Part shown: in pieces, positions 1 through 8,792 of the stretch
How positions within the stretch are numbered: position 1 is the first letter of the stretch
How the letters are laid out: the number at the start of each line of letters is the position of its first letter
Assembly (NCBI RefSeq): GCF_002127225.1
Contig: NZ_NFUR01000006.1
Location: forward strand, 62,001-126,000
DNA length: 64,000 bases
Direction: 5' to 3'
From: Sphingomonas sp. IBVSS2
Lineage (GTDB): Bacteria > Pseudomonadota > Alphaproteobacteria > Sphingomonadales > Sphingomonadaceae
Translations under genes and position numbers: made by a program
Notes under the pieces: generated by a model
The model's database searches: none
The model's input: only the letters and a program-made list of their open reading frames with translations
What the model was told of the DNA's origin: nothing

Positions 1-1
1 C

Positions 2-1126
2 GCCTGCCTGGTCGGCTATTTCAGCTACGAGACGGTGGGCCTGGTCGAGAAGCTGCCGCGCCCGCCCGAGAACCCGATCGGCGTGCCCGACATGATGTTC
101 GTGCGCCCCACGGTGGTGCTGGTGTTCGACCGGCTTGCCGATGCGCTGTTCCTGGTGGCCCCGGTCTGGCCGGACGGGAATGTGGATCTGGCCGCCGAGC
201 GGATCGATGCGGTGGCGGCACAGCTCGCCGGCGCGGCGCTCCCGGCCCCGGTCCGCGCCGAGCCCGAGGAAGTGCGCCTCGCCCCCGTGCTGCGCCCGGG
301 CCGCTATGGCGAGATGGTCGCCGCGGCGAAGGAATATATTTCGGCGGGCGACATCTTCCAGGTGGTGCTCGCCCAGCGCTTCACCACGCCCTTCGCGCTG
401 CCGCCCTTCGAGCTTTATCGCGCGCTGCGACGGATCAATCCCTCGCCCTTCCTCTATCATCTCGACCTGCCGGGCTTCGCGCTCACCGGATCGAGCCCGG
501 AGATATTGGTGCGCGTGCGCGACGGCGAAGTGACCATCCGCCCGATCGCGGGCACGCGCCCGCGCGGCAAGACCGCGGCGGAGGACGAGGAGAACCGCGC
601 CAGCCTGCTCGCGGATCCCAAGGAACGCGCCGAGCATCTGATGCTGCTCGACCTGGGCCGCAACGATGTCGGCCGCGTGGCGGAGGCGGGCAGCGTGCGA
701 GTGACCGACAGCTACACGGTCGAATTCTACAGCCACGTCATGCACATCGTCTCGAACGTGGTCGGCCGGCTGGCACCGGGCAAGGACGCACTCGATGCGC
801 TGTTCGCGGGCTTCCCCGCGGGCACGGTGAGCGGCGCGCCCAAGGTGCGCGCCTGCGAGATCATCGCCGAGCTGGAGCCCGAGACGCGTGGCCCCTATGC
901 CGGCGGCGTCGGCTATTTCTCGCCCGACGGCTCGATGGACAGCTGCATCGTGCTCCGGACCGCGCTGGTGAAGGACGGGACGATGCACGTCCAGGCCGGC
1001 GCCGGCATCGTCGCGGACAGCGATCCGGCATATGAGCAGCGCGAGTGCGAGGCCAAGGCGGGCGCCCTGTTCGCGGCGGCGCGCGAAGCGGTCCGCCAAG
1101 CCGGCGAGGCCGGGTTCGGGCAGTAA
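2..1126 (+). CDS. trpE: Anthranilate synthase component I (5' end missing)
   Basis: Converts chorismate plus glutamine-derived ammonia to anthranilate, the first committed step of tryptophan synthesis, together with the amidotransferase TrpG. The window opens inside the gene: the frame is open from base 2 with no in-frame start needed (it reads ...GYFSYETVGLVEK), so about a quarter of the usual ~500 residues is missing and 374 are visible. The chorismate-binding core is intact, with RPIAGTRPRG, LDLGRNDVGRV, FPAGTVSGAPKVRA (about residue 270 of the visible part) and GGVGYFSPDGSMDSCIVLR. The 3' end is followed by a hairpin and a convergent small gene, so trpE is not cotranscribed with trpG here. 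Any attenuator or leader upstream lies outside the window. Confidence 0.95.
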   Translation, partial: ACLVGYFSYETVGLVEKLPRPPENPIGVPDMMFVRPTVVLVFDRLADALFLVAPVWPDGNVDLAAERIDAVAAQLAGAALPAPVRAEPEEVRLAPVLRPGRYGEMVAAAKEYISAGDIFQVVLAQRFTTPFALPPFELYRALRRINPSPFLYHLDLPGFALTGSSPEILVRVRDGEVTIRPIAGTRPRGKTAAEDEENRASLLADPKERAEHLMLLDLGRNDVGRVAEAGSVRVTDSYTVEFYSHVMHIVSNVVGRLAPGKDALDALFAGFPAGTVSGAPKVRACEIIAELEPETRGPYAGGVGYFSPDGSMDSCIVLRTALVKDGTMHVQAGAGIVADSDPAYEQRECEAKAGALFAAAREAVRQAGEAGFGQ

Positions 1127-1132
1127 TTCCCT

Positions 1133-1163
1133 AGATCCTCCCCCGCCGCGCGAGGGAGAATCT
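1133..1163. terminator. Hairpin between convergent trpE and a small secreted-protein gene
   Basis: Arms 1133-1142 (AGATCCTCCC) and 1154-1163 (GGGAGAATCT) pair at 9 of 10 positions around an 11-base loop. It sits just after the trpE stop and just after the stop of the opposite-strand gene, as expected for a bidirectional terminator. There is no clear T-tract. The CTCCC...GGGAG core resembles other hairpins in this window. Confidence 0.5.
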
Positions 1164-1172
1164 CTTACCCGC

Positions 1173-1592
1173 TCAAGGCACCTGCGCGGCCTTGGCCTTC
1201 TGGTCGAGCCGCTCCTGATACCATTGGCGGATCATCTGACGGGTGCAGCCGGTCTGGCCGCCCATGCCCACCGGCGAGCAGCTGTTGGGCAGCCCGGCGC
1301 GATTGACTTCCTCCACCGTCTCCACCCGGTTGGTCCAGGCCTGGGACGCCGCATCGTCCTTGGGCTGGTTCCGAAAGCGCTTGGGAATGCGATAGGGCGA
1401 TTCCCCGGCATTGGCGCACACCACGATCTCTTCCTCGCTCTGCGGCTTGGGGCATTCCTCCTGCCCGTAGAGCAGGATGCTGCGCACGCGCTTGGGCGGG
1501 CCGCTGCTATCGGTATTCTGCGACTGCTTGCTGTCCTGCGCCATGGCGGGCCCCGCGAGCAACGCGGCGGCAACGAGCAAACGAACGATCAT
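1173..1592 (-). CDS. Small exported hypothetical protein
   Basis: A 139-residue protein beginning MIVRLLVAAALLAGPAMAQ, a clear Sec signal peptide with an A-M-A cleavage site, so it is predicted periplasmic. The mature part is polar, with four cysteines (EECPKP, VVCANAG, NSCSPV, TGCTRQ) that could form two disulfides, and a Gln/Lys-rich tail. The frame is open upstream to base 2198, but the signal peptide fixes the start at 1592; the upstream part is antisense to the next gene. The gene is convergent with trpE and divergent from the glycosidase-like gene. I do not recognise the family. It resembles small conserved hypotheticals of sphingomonads only in general style. Confidence 0.75.
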   Translation of the reverse strand: MIVRLLVAAALLAGPAMAQDSKQSQNTDSSGPPKRVRSILLYGQEECPKPQSEEEIVVCANAGESPYRIPKRFRNQPKDDAASQAWTNRVETVEEVNRAGLPNSCSPVGMGGQTGCTRQMIRQWYQERLDQKAKAAQVP

Positions 1593-1706
1593 GAGCACTC
1601 CTTCCGGCGCAACAACGCCCCTCGCCGCCCGGCGTGCCGCCTCACTATGGCAAGCCCAAGGCACGCGGCGTCTTGCCTCCGCGTCTTTTGCCCCTAAGTG
1701 GCACGG

Positions 1707-2456
1707 ATGATCCGGCCGATCGCCCCTGCCGGCGCCTTCCTGCTGCTCGCCGCCTGTGCCTCCAACGGCGGCATCGACGCGGCCTGCCGCGACATCCGCT
1801 TCGAAGGCACGCGCTTCACCGTGTGCCGCGCCGATCCGCAGAAGCACGAGCTGATGCTGGTCGACAAGGGCAAGGACGGCCGCCCGATGCGCGACTTCAC
1901 CGGGCTCGAGCCGCGGCTGGGGCCACGCTACCCGCGCATCGCCTTCGCGATGAACGCCGGCATGTTCGACGCGTCCGGCCTGCCGATCGGCTATTATGTC
2001 GAGGACGGCGCCGAGCAGAAGCCGCTCAACCGGCGTTCCGGCCCCGGCAATTTCCACATGCAGCCGAACGGCGTGTTCTGGGGTGATGCCAAGGGCTGGC
2101 ACGTCGCCACCACCGACGATTTCGCGAAGAACAAGCCCGATCACGTCCGTTTCGCCACGCAGTCGGGGCCGATGCTGCTGATCGACGGCCAGCTTCATCC
2201 CAAGCTGGCCGAGAACGGCACTTCGCTCCAGGTGCGCAACGCCGTCGGCGTGGGCCTGAACGGCAGCGCCTGGTTCGCGATCAGCAACGAACCGGTGTCG
2301 TTCGGCCGCTTCGCCCGGCTGTTCCGCGACCGGCTCGCCGCGCCCGATGCGCTCTATCTCGATGGCGCCGTTTCGCGCCTGTGGGACCCGGTATCCGACC
2401 GGCTGGACGGTGGCGCACCGATCGGGCCGATTGTCGTAGCGTTCCAGACGCGGTAG
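1707..2456 (+). CDS. Phosphodiester glycosidase-like lipoprotein (DUF2233/NAGPA-like)
   Basis: A 249-residue protein starting [23 protein letters not shown] is a lipobox, so the mature protein should be lipid-anchored at Cys. An in-frame GTG nine bases upstream (1698) is possible but adds nothing to the signal. The body has the pattern of the phosphodiester glycosidase family (related to the mannose-6-phosphate uncovering enzyme): [10 protein letters not shown] early, [13 protein letters not shown] in the middle, [16 protein letters not shown], and a late [11 protein letters not shown]. Substrate unknown. It sits between trpE and trpG, 11 bases ahead of trpG on the same strand, so it may be cotranscribed with trpG. 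Family call from motif memory only. Confidence 0.75.
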   Translation: MIRPIAPAGAFLLLAACASNGGIDAACRDIRFEGTRFTVCRADPQKHELMLVDKGKDGRPMRDFTGLEPRLGPRYPRIAFAMNAGMFDASGLPIGYYVEDGAEQKPLNRRSGPGNFHMQPNGVFWGDAKGWHVATTDDFAKNKPDHVRFATQSGPMLLIDGQLHPKLAENGTSLQVRNAVGVGLNGSAWFAISNEPVSFGRFARLFRDRLAAPDALYLDGAVSRLWDPVSDRLDGGAPIGPIVVAFQTR

Positions 2457-2467
2457 CGCGTTCCCCC

Positions 2468-3052
2468 ATGATCCTCGTCATCGACAATTACGACAGCTTC
2501 ACCTGGAACCTGGTCCATTATCTGATGGAACTGGGCACCGATGTGCAGGTGGTGCGCAACGACGCGCTCACCGCCCGGGATGCCGTCGCCAGCAATGCCC
2601 AGGCGTTCCTGATCTCGCCCGGCCCCTGCACGCCCAACGAAGCGGGGATCAGCCTCGATCTCGTCGCCGCCTGCGCCGACCTTGGCAAGCCGCTGCTCGG
2701 CGTCTGCCTCGGCCATCAGGCGATCGGCCAGCATTTCGGCGGATCGGTGGTCCGCGGCGGGCTGATGCACGGCAAGACGAGCCCGGTGAACCATGACGGC
2801 ACCGGCCTGTTCGAAGGCCTGCCCTCGCCCTTCACCGCGACGCGCTACCATTCACTGATCGTCACCGACATTCCCGAGGATCTGGTGGTCAACGCCACTG
2901 CGGACGACGGGCATGTAATGGGCTTCCGGCACCGGACGCTAGCGATCCATGGCGTGCAGTTCCATCCGGAGAGCATCGCCACCGAACATGGCCATGCGAT
3001 GCTGGCGAACTTCCTCCGGATCGCCGGGATCGAGGCGCGCGCGCTCACCTGA
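2468..3052 (+). CDS. trpG: Anthranilate synthase component II (glutamine amidotransferase)
   Basis: A 194-residue class I glutamine amidotransferase that supplies ammonia to TrpE. It starts [16 protein letters not shown], the standard TrpG/PabA opening. The nucleophile elbow [13 protein letters not shown] carries the catalytic Cys near residue 80, and the His-x-Glu pair is in [22 protein letters not shown] is the conserved oxyanion loop region. The frame is open upstream, but ATG 2468 matches the family start exactly. It could also serve as PabA in folate synthesis, as in many bacteria with a single amidotransferase. It is separated from trpD by three unrelated genes. Confidence 0.95.
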   Translation: MILVIDNYDSFTWNLVHYLMELGTDVQVVRNDALTARDAVASNAQAFLISPGPCTPNEAGISLDLVAACADLGKPLLGVCLGHQAIGQHFGGSVVRGGLMHGKTSPVNHDGTGLFEGLPSPFTATRYHSLIVTDIPEDLVVNATADDGHVMGFRHRTLAIHGVQFHPESIATEHGHAMLANFLRIAGIEARALT

Positions 3053-3163
3053 CGGACGCCACGATAATTTGCGACAAATTCGGCCGTCCGCCGACATAGT
3101 CGCGTGACGTTCGCCCGCGATTTTCTCCAGCCTGGCCCGATTCCGGGCGGGAAGGAGAACGCA

Positions 3164-3481
3164 ATGGACCACAAGCTGCAGCTGGTCAGCGCAACGCTCG
3201 CGGGCGTGCTGGTCACCGTGGCGGCGGGCGGCATCGCCTCCGCCAGCATGGGCCACGCCCGAAATGGGGGCCTGGGCCAGTTCGCTCGCGCCGATGCCGA
3301 TGGCGACGGCACCATCACCCGCGCCGAATGGATCGCGGCGGCCAATGCCCGCTTCGACAAGCTCGACGTCCGCAAGGACGGCAAGCTCACGCCCGACGAG
3401 CTGCCCCTGCACCATGGTCGCCGTCATGGCGGATGCGCCCCGGATGGCGATGACGACGCGCCCTCCGACAACGCCAGTTGA
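3164..3481 (+). CDS. Exported EF-hand protein
   Basis: A 105-residue protein with an N-terminal hydrophobic export segment (TLAGVLVTVAAGGIASA) and two EF-hand calcium loops, DADGDGTITRAE and DVRKDGKLTPDE. The second loop has K in place of an acidic ligand and may bind weakly. The C-terminus is His/Asp-rich (HHGRRHGG, DGDDDAP), also consistent with metal binding. ATG 3164 is chosen because GGGAAGGAG lies 7-10 bases upstream; earlier in-frame codons lack this. Probably a periplasmic calcium-binding protein of unknown role. Confidence 0.8.
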   Translation: MDHKLQLVSATLAGVLVTVAAGGIASASMGHARNGGLGQFARADADGDGTITRAEWIAAANARFDKLDVRKDGKLTPDELPLHHGRRHGGCAPDGDDDAPSDNAS

Positions 3482-3530
3482 TTGATCCGGGAGCTATTGC
3501 GCGGGCCCGCCGCCGCGCTAGCCTCCCGTC

Positions 3531-5066
3531 ATGAGCTTCTTCGAGAGCCTCGTCGCATTGCTGGCGCTGGCGGTTCTGCTGCTGCAGGTCGCGCGGCGCA
3601 CGCCCATTCCCTATCCGACGATGCTCGCCGCTGCGGGCGTGATCGTGGCGACCATCCCCGGCTCCCCCGCCATCGCACTCGACGGACACACCGCGATGGC
3701 GCTGTTCATCGCGCCGGTATTGCTCGACGCCGCGTTCGATTTCCCCCTGGCCGCGATCCGCAGGCTCTGGCGTCCGCTGATCGCCCTGGCCGTGGTGGCG
3801 GTGCTGCTCACCACCGCCGTGGTGGCATGGATCGGCTGGGCCTTTGCCGGCCTGCCGGTCGCCGCCGCGATCGCGCTCGGCGCGATCGTCGCCCCGCCCG
3901 ACGCGGCCGCCGCCACCACCGTGCTGCAATCCGCCGCGCTGCCGCGCCGCACCGTCCAGATACTCACGGGCGAGAGCCTGCTCAACGATGCCACCGCCCT
4001 TCTCCTCTTCGGCGCGGCGCTCGCGGTGCAGAGCCATGGCGGGATCGACGCCGCCGTGGCGACACGGCTCGGCCTCGCGGTCCCCGGCGGCATCCTGCTG
4101 GGGCTGTTCTGCGGCTGGCTGATGGGCCGGCTGATGCCGTTCACCCGGGGCTCGTTCGGCGGCAACCTGTTCGAGTTCGTCAACACCTTCATCGTCTGGA
4201 TCCTCGCCGAGCGGCTGGGCCTCTCCGCCGTGCTCTGCGTCGTGGCGACGGCGATGTACATCGCCAACGCCCCGGCGGTGTCGATCGGCGCGCGCAACCG
4301 CGTCCAGTCCTTCGCGGTCTGGGGCGTGGCGGTGTTCGTGCTCAACGTGCTCGCCTTCCTGCTGATGGGCATGCAGGCGCGCCAGATCGTCGCGGAGATG
4401 AGCGCGGAACGGCTGCGCGAGGCCGCGGGCTTTGCGGGACTGGTGGTGCTCGGCGTGATCGTGACGCGCCTGGCCTGGTCGCTCGCCTATAACCTGCTGA
4501 CCCGCGCCTTCCCGCTCCTGCGCGGCCCGCTCAATCCGCCCAGCTTCGCGCAGAGCGTGGTGGTCGGCTGGTGCGGAATGCGCGGGCTGGTCACGCTCGC
4601 CACCGCTTTCGCCCTGCCGCACGACTTCCCCCAGCGCGACCTGATCGTGCTTTCCGCCTTTGCGGTGGTGCTGGCGACGCTGGTGCTCCAGGGGCTCACG
4701 CTTGCCCCGCTGATCCGGCTATTGGGCCTTGCCGGCAAGGACGACGGCGACGCCGCGCTGGCCGATGTCCGGCGCGCGCTCGCCGATACCGCGCTCGCGG
4801 CACTGGCCGGGGAGCAGGGCCGCGTCGCCGGCGAAACCCGCCGCCGGCTCGAGATCGATCGCAGCGGCGCCGGCAATGATTGCGCGGAGTTCGACGCGCG
4901 CCAGCGGCTCGAGCTCGCCGCCGTCGCCGCCCAGCGTGCCCGCCTGGACGCGCTGCGCGACAGCGACGCGATCGGCCAGGACATCTATGAACGGCTCCAG
5001 GAGGAACTGGACTGGCGCGAGCTCGCGATCAGCCCCGAGGGCCGCCGCCTGATCGAGGCGGGCTAG
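3531..5066 (+). CDS. CPA1-family Na+/H+ antiporter (NhaP-like)
   Basis: A 511-residue inner-membrane protein with about 12 hydrophobic helices, then a hydrophilic cytoplasmic tail of about 110 residues rich in Arg/Glu/Ala. The ion-binding signature GESLLNDATALLLF follows APPDAAAATTVLQSA, as in NhaP-type antiporters, where the N-D pair is the cation/proton site. CGMRGLVTLATAFALP late in the membrane part is also typical. It exchanges Na+ (or K+) for H+ and serves pH and salt homeostasis; the ion cannot be told from sequence. Its stop overlaps the stop of the M23 peptidase on the other strand within CTAG. Confidence 0.9.
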   Translation: MSFFESLVALLALAVLLLQVARRTPIPYPTMLAAAGVIVATIPGSPAIALDGHTAMALFIAPVLLDAAFDFPLAAIRRLWRPLIALAVVAVLLTTAVVAWIGWAFAGLPVAAAIALGAIVAPPDAAAATTVLQSAALPRRTVQILTGESLLNDATALLLFGAALAVQSHGGIDAAVATRLGLAVPGGILLGLFCGWLMGRLMPFTRGSFGGNLFEFVNTFIVWILAERLGLSAVLCVVATAMYIANAPAVSIGARNRVQSFAVWGVAVFVLNVLAFLLMGMQARQIVAEMSAERLREAAGFAGLVVLGVIVTRLAWSLAYNLLTRAFPLLRGPLNPPSFAQSVVVGWCGMRGLVTLATAFALPHDFPQRDLIVLSAFAVVLATLVLQGLTLAPLIRLLGLAGKDDGDAALADVRRALADTALAALAGEQGRVAGETRRRLEIDRSGAGNDCAEFDARQRLELAAVAAQRARLDALRDSDAIGQDIYERLQEELDWRELAISPEGRRLIEAG

Positions 5067-6244
5067 GGAAAGGCCATAATGCTGCCGTCGAGCGGCAGCT
5101 CGTCGCGGCGAACACGCGTGCCGGGCGCCTGCACGGGCACCGGCACCGCCGAGTCGAAACTATCCTCGATCTTCGCCTCGCCGAGCAGCGTGAACCTATC
5201 GATGACGAAGGGAAGCCCCTCCGATCGCTCGAAGCCCGGCCGGTCGCTTATGTGGAAATGGAGATGCGGCGCGCCCGCGCTCCCGGTCTGGCCGAGGCGG
5301 CCGATCACCATGCCGCCACGCACGCGCTGGCCAGGCCGCACCTGCACGCTGCCCGCCTGCAGATGGGCGTAGTGCGCATAGACGCCCGGCGCGATCCGCA
5401 GGACGACGAAATTGCCGTACAGGCTCCGCGCGGTAAGGTCGTCCGGCACTTGCTGCGGCGCCAGCGGCTTGCCGTTCGGAACGCCGTCGCGCGCATCGAC
5501 CACCACGCCGTCGCCCACCGCGAGCACGTCGCGGCCATAGCCGATCCAGTCCGCATCCACGGTGGCCGCCGGCGAGGCATGCGCGCCGCGGATCGAATGG
5601 CTGCCGGCGTCCAGCCCGAACCAGTCGATCGCATAGCGCTGCGGGATGCTCAGCATGCCGTCGATCGCGACCACGCTGCCCCAATGATGCGACAGATGAT
5701 TGCCCGGCCCCTCGACCGCCAGCCAGCGCCCCCCGCGCAGGGGCGGCCCGATCCGCACGGGGGCCGCCGCAACCACGGGCGTCCGCACGTCGTCGGCGCG
5801 CTGGATCGCTCCCTTGTCGGCGCGGAAAGTCAGCTGGTGCCGCAGGGAGGCGGGCCGCATGCCGGGCGGCAGGGCGAGCCAGAGGAAGAAGGTCCGGCTC
5901 GCGCCATCGGCGATCGGGATGCCGTCCTGCCGCGCCTCGTTCGCCGCCTGGGGCCCGAGCAGCGCCCACAGCGCCGCGCCGTCCAGCGTCTTCAGCGGTG
6001 TCCGCGCATCTCCCGCGAAGATCGCCAGGCGAGTCAGGCGGAGCGGCGCATCGCCCGAATAATGGCTGGTCACCTCCAGCTCATAGGCAAGGTGCCGCGC
6101 GCCGTCGCTGCCCGCGACCGGACGCGGCGCCACCCGGATCCGGGCTTCCATCTGCGCCTGATGGACCGGTTCGTCCCGATCCTGCCCCGTCGGCGCGGCG
6201 ATCGACAGCAGCAGGGCCAGTGCCTGCACCAGATGGGAGACCAT
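5063..6244 (-). CDS. M23-family metallopeptidase (LytM-like), exported
   Basis: A 393-residue protein with an N-terminal export segment (MVSHLVQALALLLSIAAP), a middle beta-rich region of unknown role, and a C-terminal M23 fold: AVGDGVVVDARDG, SLYGNFVVLRI, VYAHYAHLQAGSV, VRGGMVIGRLGQTG and the zinc motif HLHFHI. GYAIDWF-type residues (RYAIDWFGLD) provide the Asp ligand region. It probably cleaves peptidoglycan cross-links or regulates amidases. ATG 6244 is preferred; an in-frame TTG at 6262 would put charged residues ahead of the signal peptide. It diverges from trpD with about 140 bases between. Confidence 0.88.
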   Translation of the reverse strand: MVSHLVQALALLLSIAAPTGQDRDEPVHQAQMEARIRVAPRPVAGSDGARHLAYELEVTSHYSGDAPLRLTRLAIFAGDARTPLKTLDGAALWALLGPQAANEARQDGIPIADGASRTFFLWLALPPGMRPASLRHQLTFRADKGAIQRADDVRTPVVAAAPVRIGPPLRGGRWLAVEGPGNHLSHHWGSVVAIDGMLSIPQRYAIDWFGLDAGSHSIRGAHASPAATVDADWIGYGRDVLAVGDGVVVDARDGVPNGKPLAPQQVPDDLTARSLYGNFVVLRIAPGVYAHYAHLQAGSVQVRPGQRVRGGMVIGRLGQTGSAGAPHLHFHISDRPGFERSEGLPFVIDRFTLLGEAKIEDSFDSAVPVPVQAPGTRVRRDELPLDGSIMAFP

Positions 6245-6387
6245 ATCGACGCCAAGCCCCAAGGTTGAGCGCCTTCAAGACGATGCCCCGGCGATCCGGT
6301 CAAGCCGCTTCCGCCCCAGCCGGTCTTCACACCGCCTCCAGCAGGATTTGCTCGACTTCGCCCCGTCCAAGGGCCGATAGAGCCGGC

Positions 6388-7380
6388 GTGACGCCCTTTG
6401 CCCTCCTTCCCGATCCCGCGACGCCGCTTGCGCGCGAGTCCGCCGCCCAGGCCTTTTCCGACATTCTCGACGGCACGGTGCCCGAGCCCGAGATCGAACG
6501 CTTCCTGATCGACCTGTCGGAGCGCGGCGAGACCAGCATCGAGATCGCCGAGGCCGCGCGGGCGATGCGCGCCCGGCTGATCCCGATCACCGCCCCCGCA
6601 GGCGCGATCGACGTGTGCGGCACCGGCGGCGACGGGCACCACACGCTCAACGTCTCCACCGCCGTCAGCCTGGTCGTCGCCGCGGCGGGCGTGCCGGTCG
6701 CCAAGCATGGCAACCGCGCCGCCTCGTCCAAATCGGGCGCTGCCGACACGCTGGAGGCGCTCGGGCTCGATCTCGATCGTGCCGGCGCCCGGGCCGAGGA
6801 ATCGCTCCACGAGCTCGGCATCGCCTTCCTCTTCGCCCAGGCGCATCACCCCTCGCTGGCGCGGATCGGGCCGCTGCGCCGCCGCATCGCCCGCCGCACC
6901 ATCTTCAACCTGATGGGGCCGCTGGCCAATCCCGCCCATGTCCGCCGCCAGCTGATCGGCATCGCCCGCCCCGATTATGCGCCGATCTATGCCGAGGCGC
7001 TCCAGCAGCTCGGCGTGGATTCCGCCGCGATCGTCTCGGGCGAGGAAGGGCTGGACGAACTCTCGACCGAGCGGGCCAGCGTCGTGGTCAGCATCGGCAG
7101 TTCGGGCCTGCCGGCGCGGATCGTTCCCGAGGATGCCGGCCTGCCCCGCCACCCCCTGGCGGCCATTCGCGGCGGCGGCCCGGAATATAACGCCCTCGCC
7201 CTGCACCGCCTGCTCCTGGGCGAGCACGGCCCCTATCGGGACGCCGTCCTGCTCAACGCCGCCGCCGCACTGGTGGTCGCCGGCCAGGCGAGCGACTTGC
7301 GCGAGGGCGTCGAGGAAGCCGCCGAAGTGATCGACAAGGGGCTTGCAAAGGCGCTGCTCGACTGCTGGATCGCCTTTTGA
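6388..7380 (+). CDS. trpD: Anthranilate phosphoribosyltransferase
   Basis: Transfers the phosphoribosyl group of PRPP to anthranilate, the second tryptophan step. 330 residues, full length. Family signatures: [16 protein letters not shown] (PRPP-binding glycine loop), [32 protein letters not shown] and [13 protein letters not shown]. The start is GTG 6388 (reads V-T-P-F-A-L-L-P). The open frame extends upstream, but that sequence is antisense to the peptidase. The stop overlaps the trpC start by one base in TGATG, which implies translational coupling. Confidence 0.95.
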   Translation: MTPFALLPDPATPLARESAAQAFSDILDGTVPEPEIERFLIDLSERGETSIEIAEAARAMRARLIPITAPAGAIDVCGTGGDGHHTLNVSTAVSLVVAAAGVPVAKHGNRAASSKSGAADTLEALGLDLDRAGARAEESLHELGIAFLFAQAHHPSLARIGPLRRRIARRTIFNLMGPLANPAHVRRQLIGIARPDYAPIYAEALQQLGVDSAAIVSGEEGLDELSTERASVVVSIGSSGLPARIVPEDAGLPRHPLAAIRGGGPEYNALALHRLLLGEHGPYRDAVLLNAAAALVVAGQASDLREGVEEAAEVIDKGLAKALLDCWIAF

Positions 7381-8168
7381 TGTCCACGATCCTCGACAAG
7401 ATCATCGCCACCAAGCACGACGAGGTCGCGACGCGCCGCCGCGCCACCTCCGTCGCCGACCTGCACGGCCTCGCCCTCACGCGCACGCCGCCCCGCGGCT
7501 TCCGGGCTGCGCTCGATGCCAGGGCCGCGGCGGGCGGCTATGGCCTGATCGCCGAGATCAAGAAGGCCAGCCCCTCCAAGGGCCTGATCCGCGCCGATTT
7601 CGATCCGCCCGCCCATGCCCGCGCCTATCAGGCCGGCGGCGCCGCCTGTCTCTCGGTGCTCACCGATCTCGAATATTTCCAGGGGCATGAGGAATATCTG
7701 ATCGCCGCGCGCGCCGCCTGCGACCTGCCGGTGATCCGCAAGGACTTCATGGTCGATCCCTGGCAGGCACTCGAATCGCGCGCGATCGGCGCCGATGCCA
7801 TCCTGATCATCGTCGCCGCGCTCGAGGACGCGCAGATGGCCGAGATCGAGGACGCGGCGCTGGGCCTCGGCATGGACGTGCTGGTCGAGGTGCACGATGC
7901 CGTCGAGCTCGAACGGGCACTTCGGCTCCGCTCGCGGTTGATCGGCGTGAACAACCGCAATCTCAAGACCTTCGAGGTCGATGTCCAGAAGACCTACGAG
8001 CTCGTCGCCCATGCGCCGGCCGACTGCACCTTCGTCGCCGAGAGCGGGCTGAACGGCCGCGCCGACCTGGACGCGATGGCCGCGCACGGCATCCGCTGCT
8101 TCCTGATCGGCGAGTCGCTGATGCGCCAGGACGATGTGGAATCCGCGACCCGGGCCCTGGTGGGATGA
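7380..8168 (+). CDS. trpC: Indole-3-glycerol phosphate synthase
   Basis: Ring-closes CdRP to indole-3-glycerol phosphate. 262 residues, a single (beta/alpha)8 barrel with the diagnostic [11 protein letters not shown] near residue 56, [27 protein letters not shown] (catalytic Lys), [16 protein letters not shown] and VAESGL. It is not fused to TrpF. ATG 7380 overlaps the trpD stop, so it is coupled to trpD; a TTG three bases earlier is a less likely start. trpF, trpB and trpA are absent and must lie elsewhere. Confidence 0.96.
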   Translation: MSTILDKIIATKHDEVATRRRATSVADLHGLALTRTPPRGFRAALDARAAAGGYGLIAEIKKASPSKGLIRADFDPPAHARAYQAGGAACLSVLTDLEYFQGHEEYLIAARAACDLPVIRKDFMVDPWQALESRAIGADAILIIVAALEDAQMAEIEDAALGLGMDVLVEVHDAVELERALRLRSRLIGVNNRNLKTFEVDVQKTYELVAHAPADCTFVAESGLNGRADLDAMAAHGIRCFLIGESLMRQDDVESATRALVG

Positions 8169-8211
8169 GCGGGGTGCGCGAAGCCTCCCTCTTTCCCTCG
8201 GGGAACGGGAG

Positions 8212-8679
8212 ATGACGGACCTCACCCATCTCGACGAAACCGGCGCGGCGCGCATGGTGGATGTCGCGGGCAAGGCCGTCACCATGCGCGAGGCGGTCGC
8301 CACCGGGCGGATCGCTATGTCGGCGGAGGCCGCCGCCGCGATCCGCGCGGGAATGGTGAAGAAAGGCGACGTGCTCGCCACTGCCCGCATCGCCGGGATC
8401 ATGGCCGCCAAGCGCACCGCCGAGCTGATCCCGCTGTGCCATCCCCTGCCGCTCACCCGCGTCGCGATCGACCTCGCTCCCGACGAGACCGGCGTGACCG
8501 TCACCGCCACCGCCGCCACCGAGGGGCGGACGGGCGTCGAGATGGAAGCGCTCACCGCCGTTTCCACTGCGCTGCTCACGCTCTACGACATGGCCAAGGC
8601 GCTCGACCGGGCGATGGTGATCGGCGAGATCCGCCTGCTCTCGAAGAAGGGCGGCAAATCGGGCGACTGGGCGGCCTGA
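8212..8679 (+). CDS. moaC: Cyclic pyranopterin monophosphate synthase
   Basis: Acts after MoaA to form cyclic pyranopterin monophosphate in molybdenum cofactor synthesis. 155 residues, normal length. Conserved blocks: [76 protein letters not shown] and KKGGKSGDW (active-site lysines and His/Asp). ATG 8212 has GGGAACGGGAG directly upstream. It lies 43 bases after trpC, probably in the same transcript, and is separated from its partner moaA, 31 kb away in this window. Confidence 0.96.
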   Translation: MTDLTHLDETGAARMVDVAGKAVTMREAVATGRIAMSAEAAAAIRAGMVKKGDVLATARIAGIMAAKRTAELIPLCHPLPLTRVAIDLAPDETGVTVTATAATEGRTGVEMEALTAVSTALLTLYDMAKALDRAMVIGEIRLLSKKGGKSGDWAA

Positions 8680-8697
8680 GGGCCTATCTCCTTGTGC

Positions 8698-8716
8698 TCC
8701 CCTCCCTGGAAGGGAG
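8698..8716. repeat. Dispersed palindromic repeat, copy 1
   Basis: A 19-base sequence built on CTCCCTGGAAGGGAG. The identical 19-mer occurs at 22003-22021 and a looser version (CCTCCC, 7 bases, GGGAGG) at 14616-14634. It follows the moaC stop and could act as a terminator stem or a short genome-wide repeat. Confidence 0.6.
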
Positions 8717-8757
8717 GGGGATGAAGAGAAAACGCGTGACAGCGCCTCCATGCCAAG

Positions 8758-8781
8758 ATAGTTAGTCCATAACCTAACTAT
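8758..8781. promoter_or_regulatory. Perfect inverted repeat upstream of GST gene, probable operator
   Basis: ATAGTTAG (8758-8765), 8-base spacer, CTAACTAT (8774-8781): a perfect 8-bp dyad ending 11 bases before the GST start and just ahead of its AGAGGA ribosome-binding region. The AT-rich dyad would overlap a promoter -10 region (TAACTA/TATTAG). No regulator gene is adjacent. The form fits a dimeric winged-helix repressor such as HxlR/MarR type, which is inference. Confidence 0.6.
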
Positions 8782-8792
8782 TAGAGGATGCC

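Noticed and set aside
3387..4622. A 411-residue - strand frame with many His/Arg/Gln
   Set aside because: It is antisense to the antiporter, which has the conserved ion-binding motif and helices.
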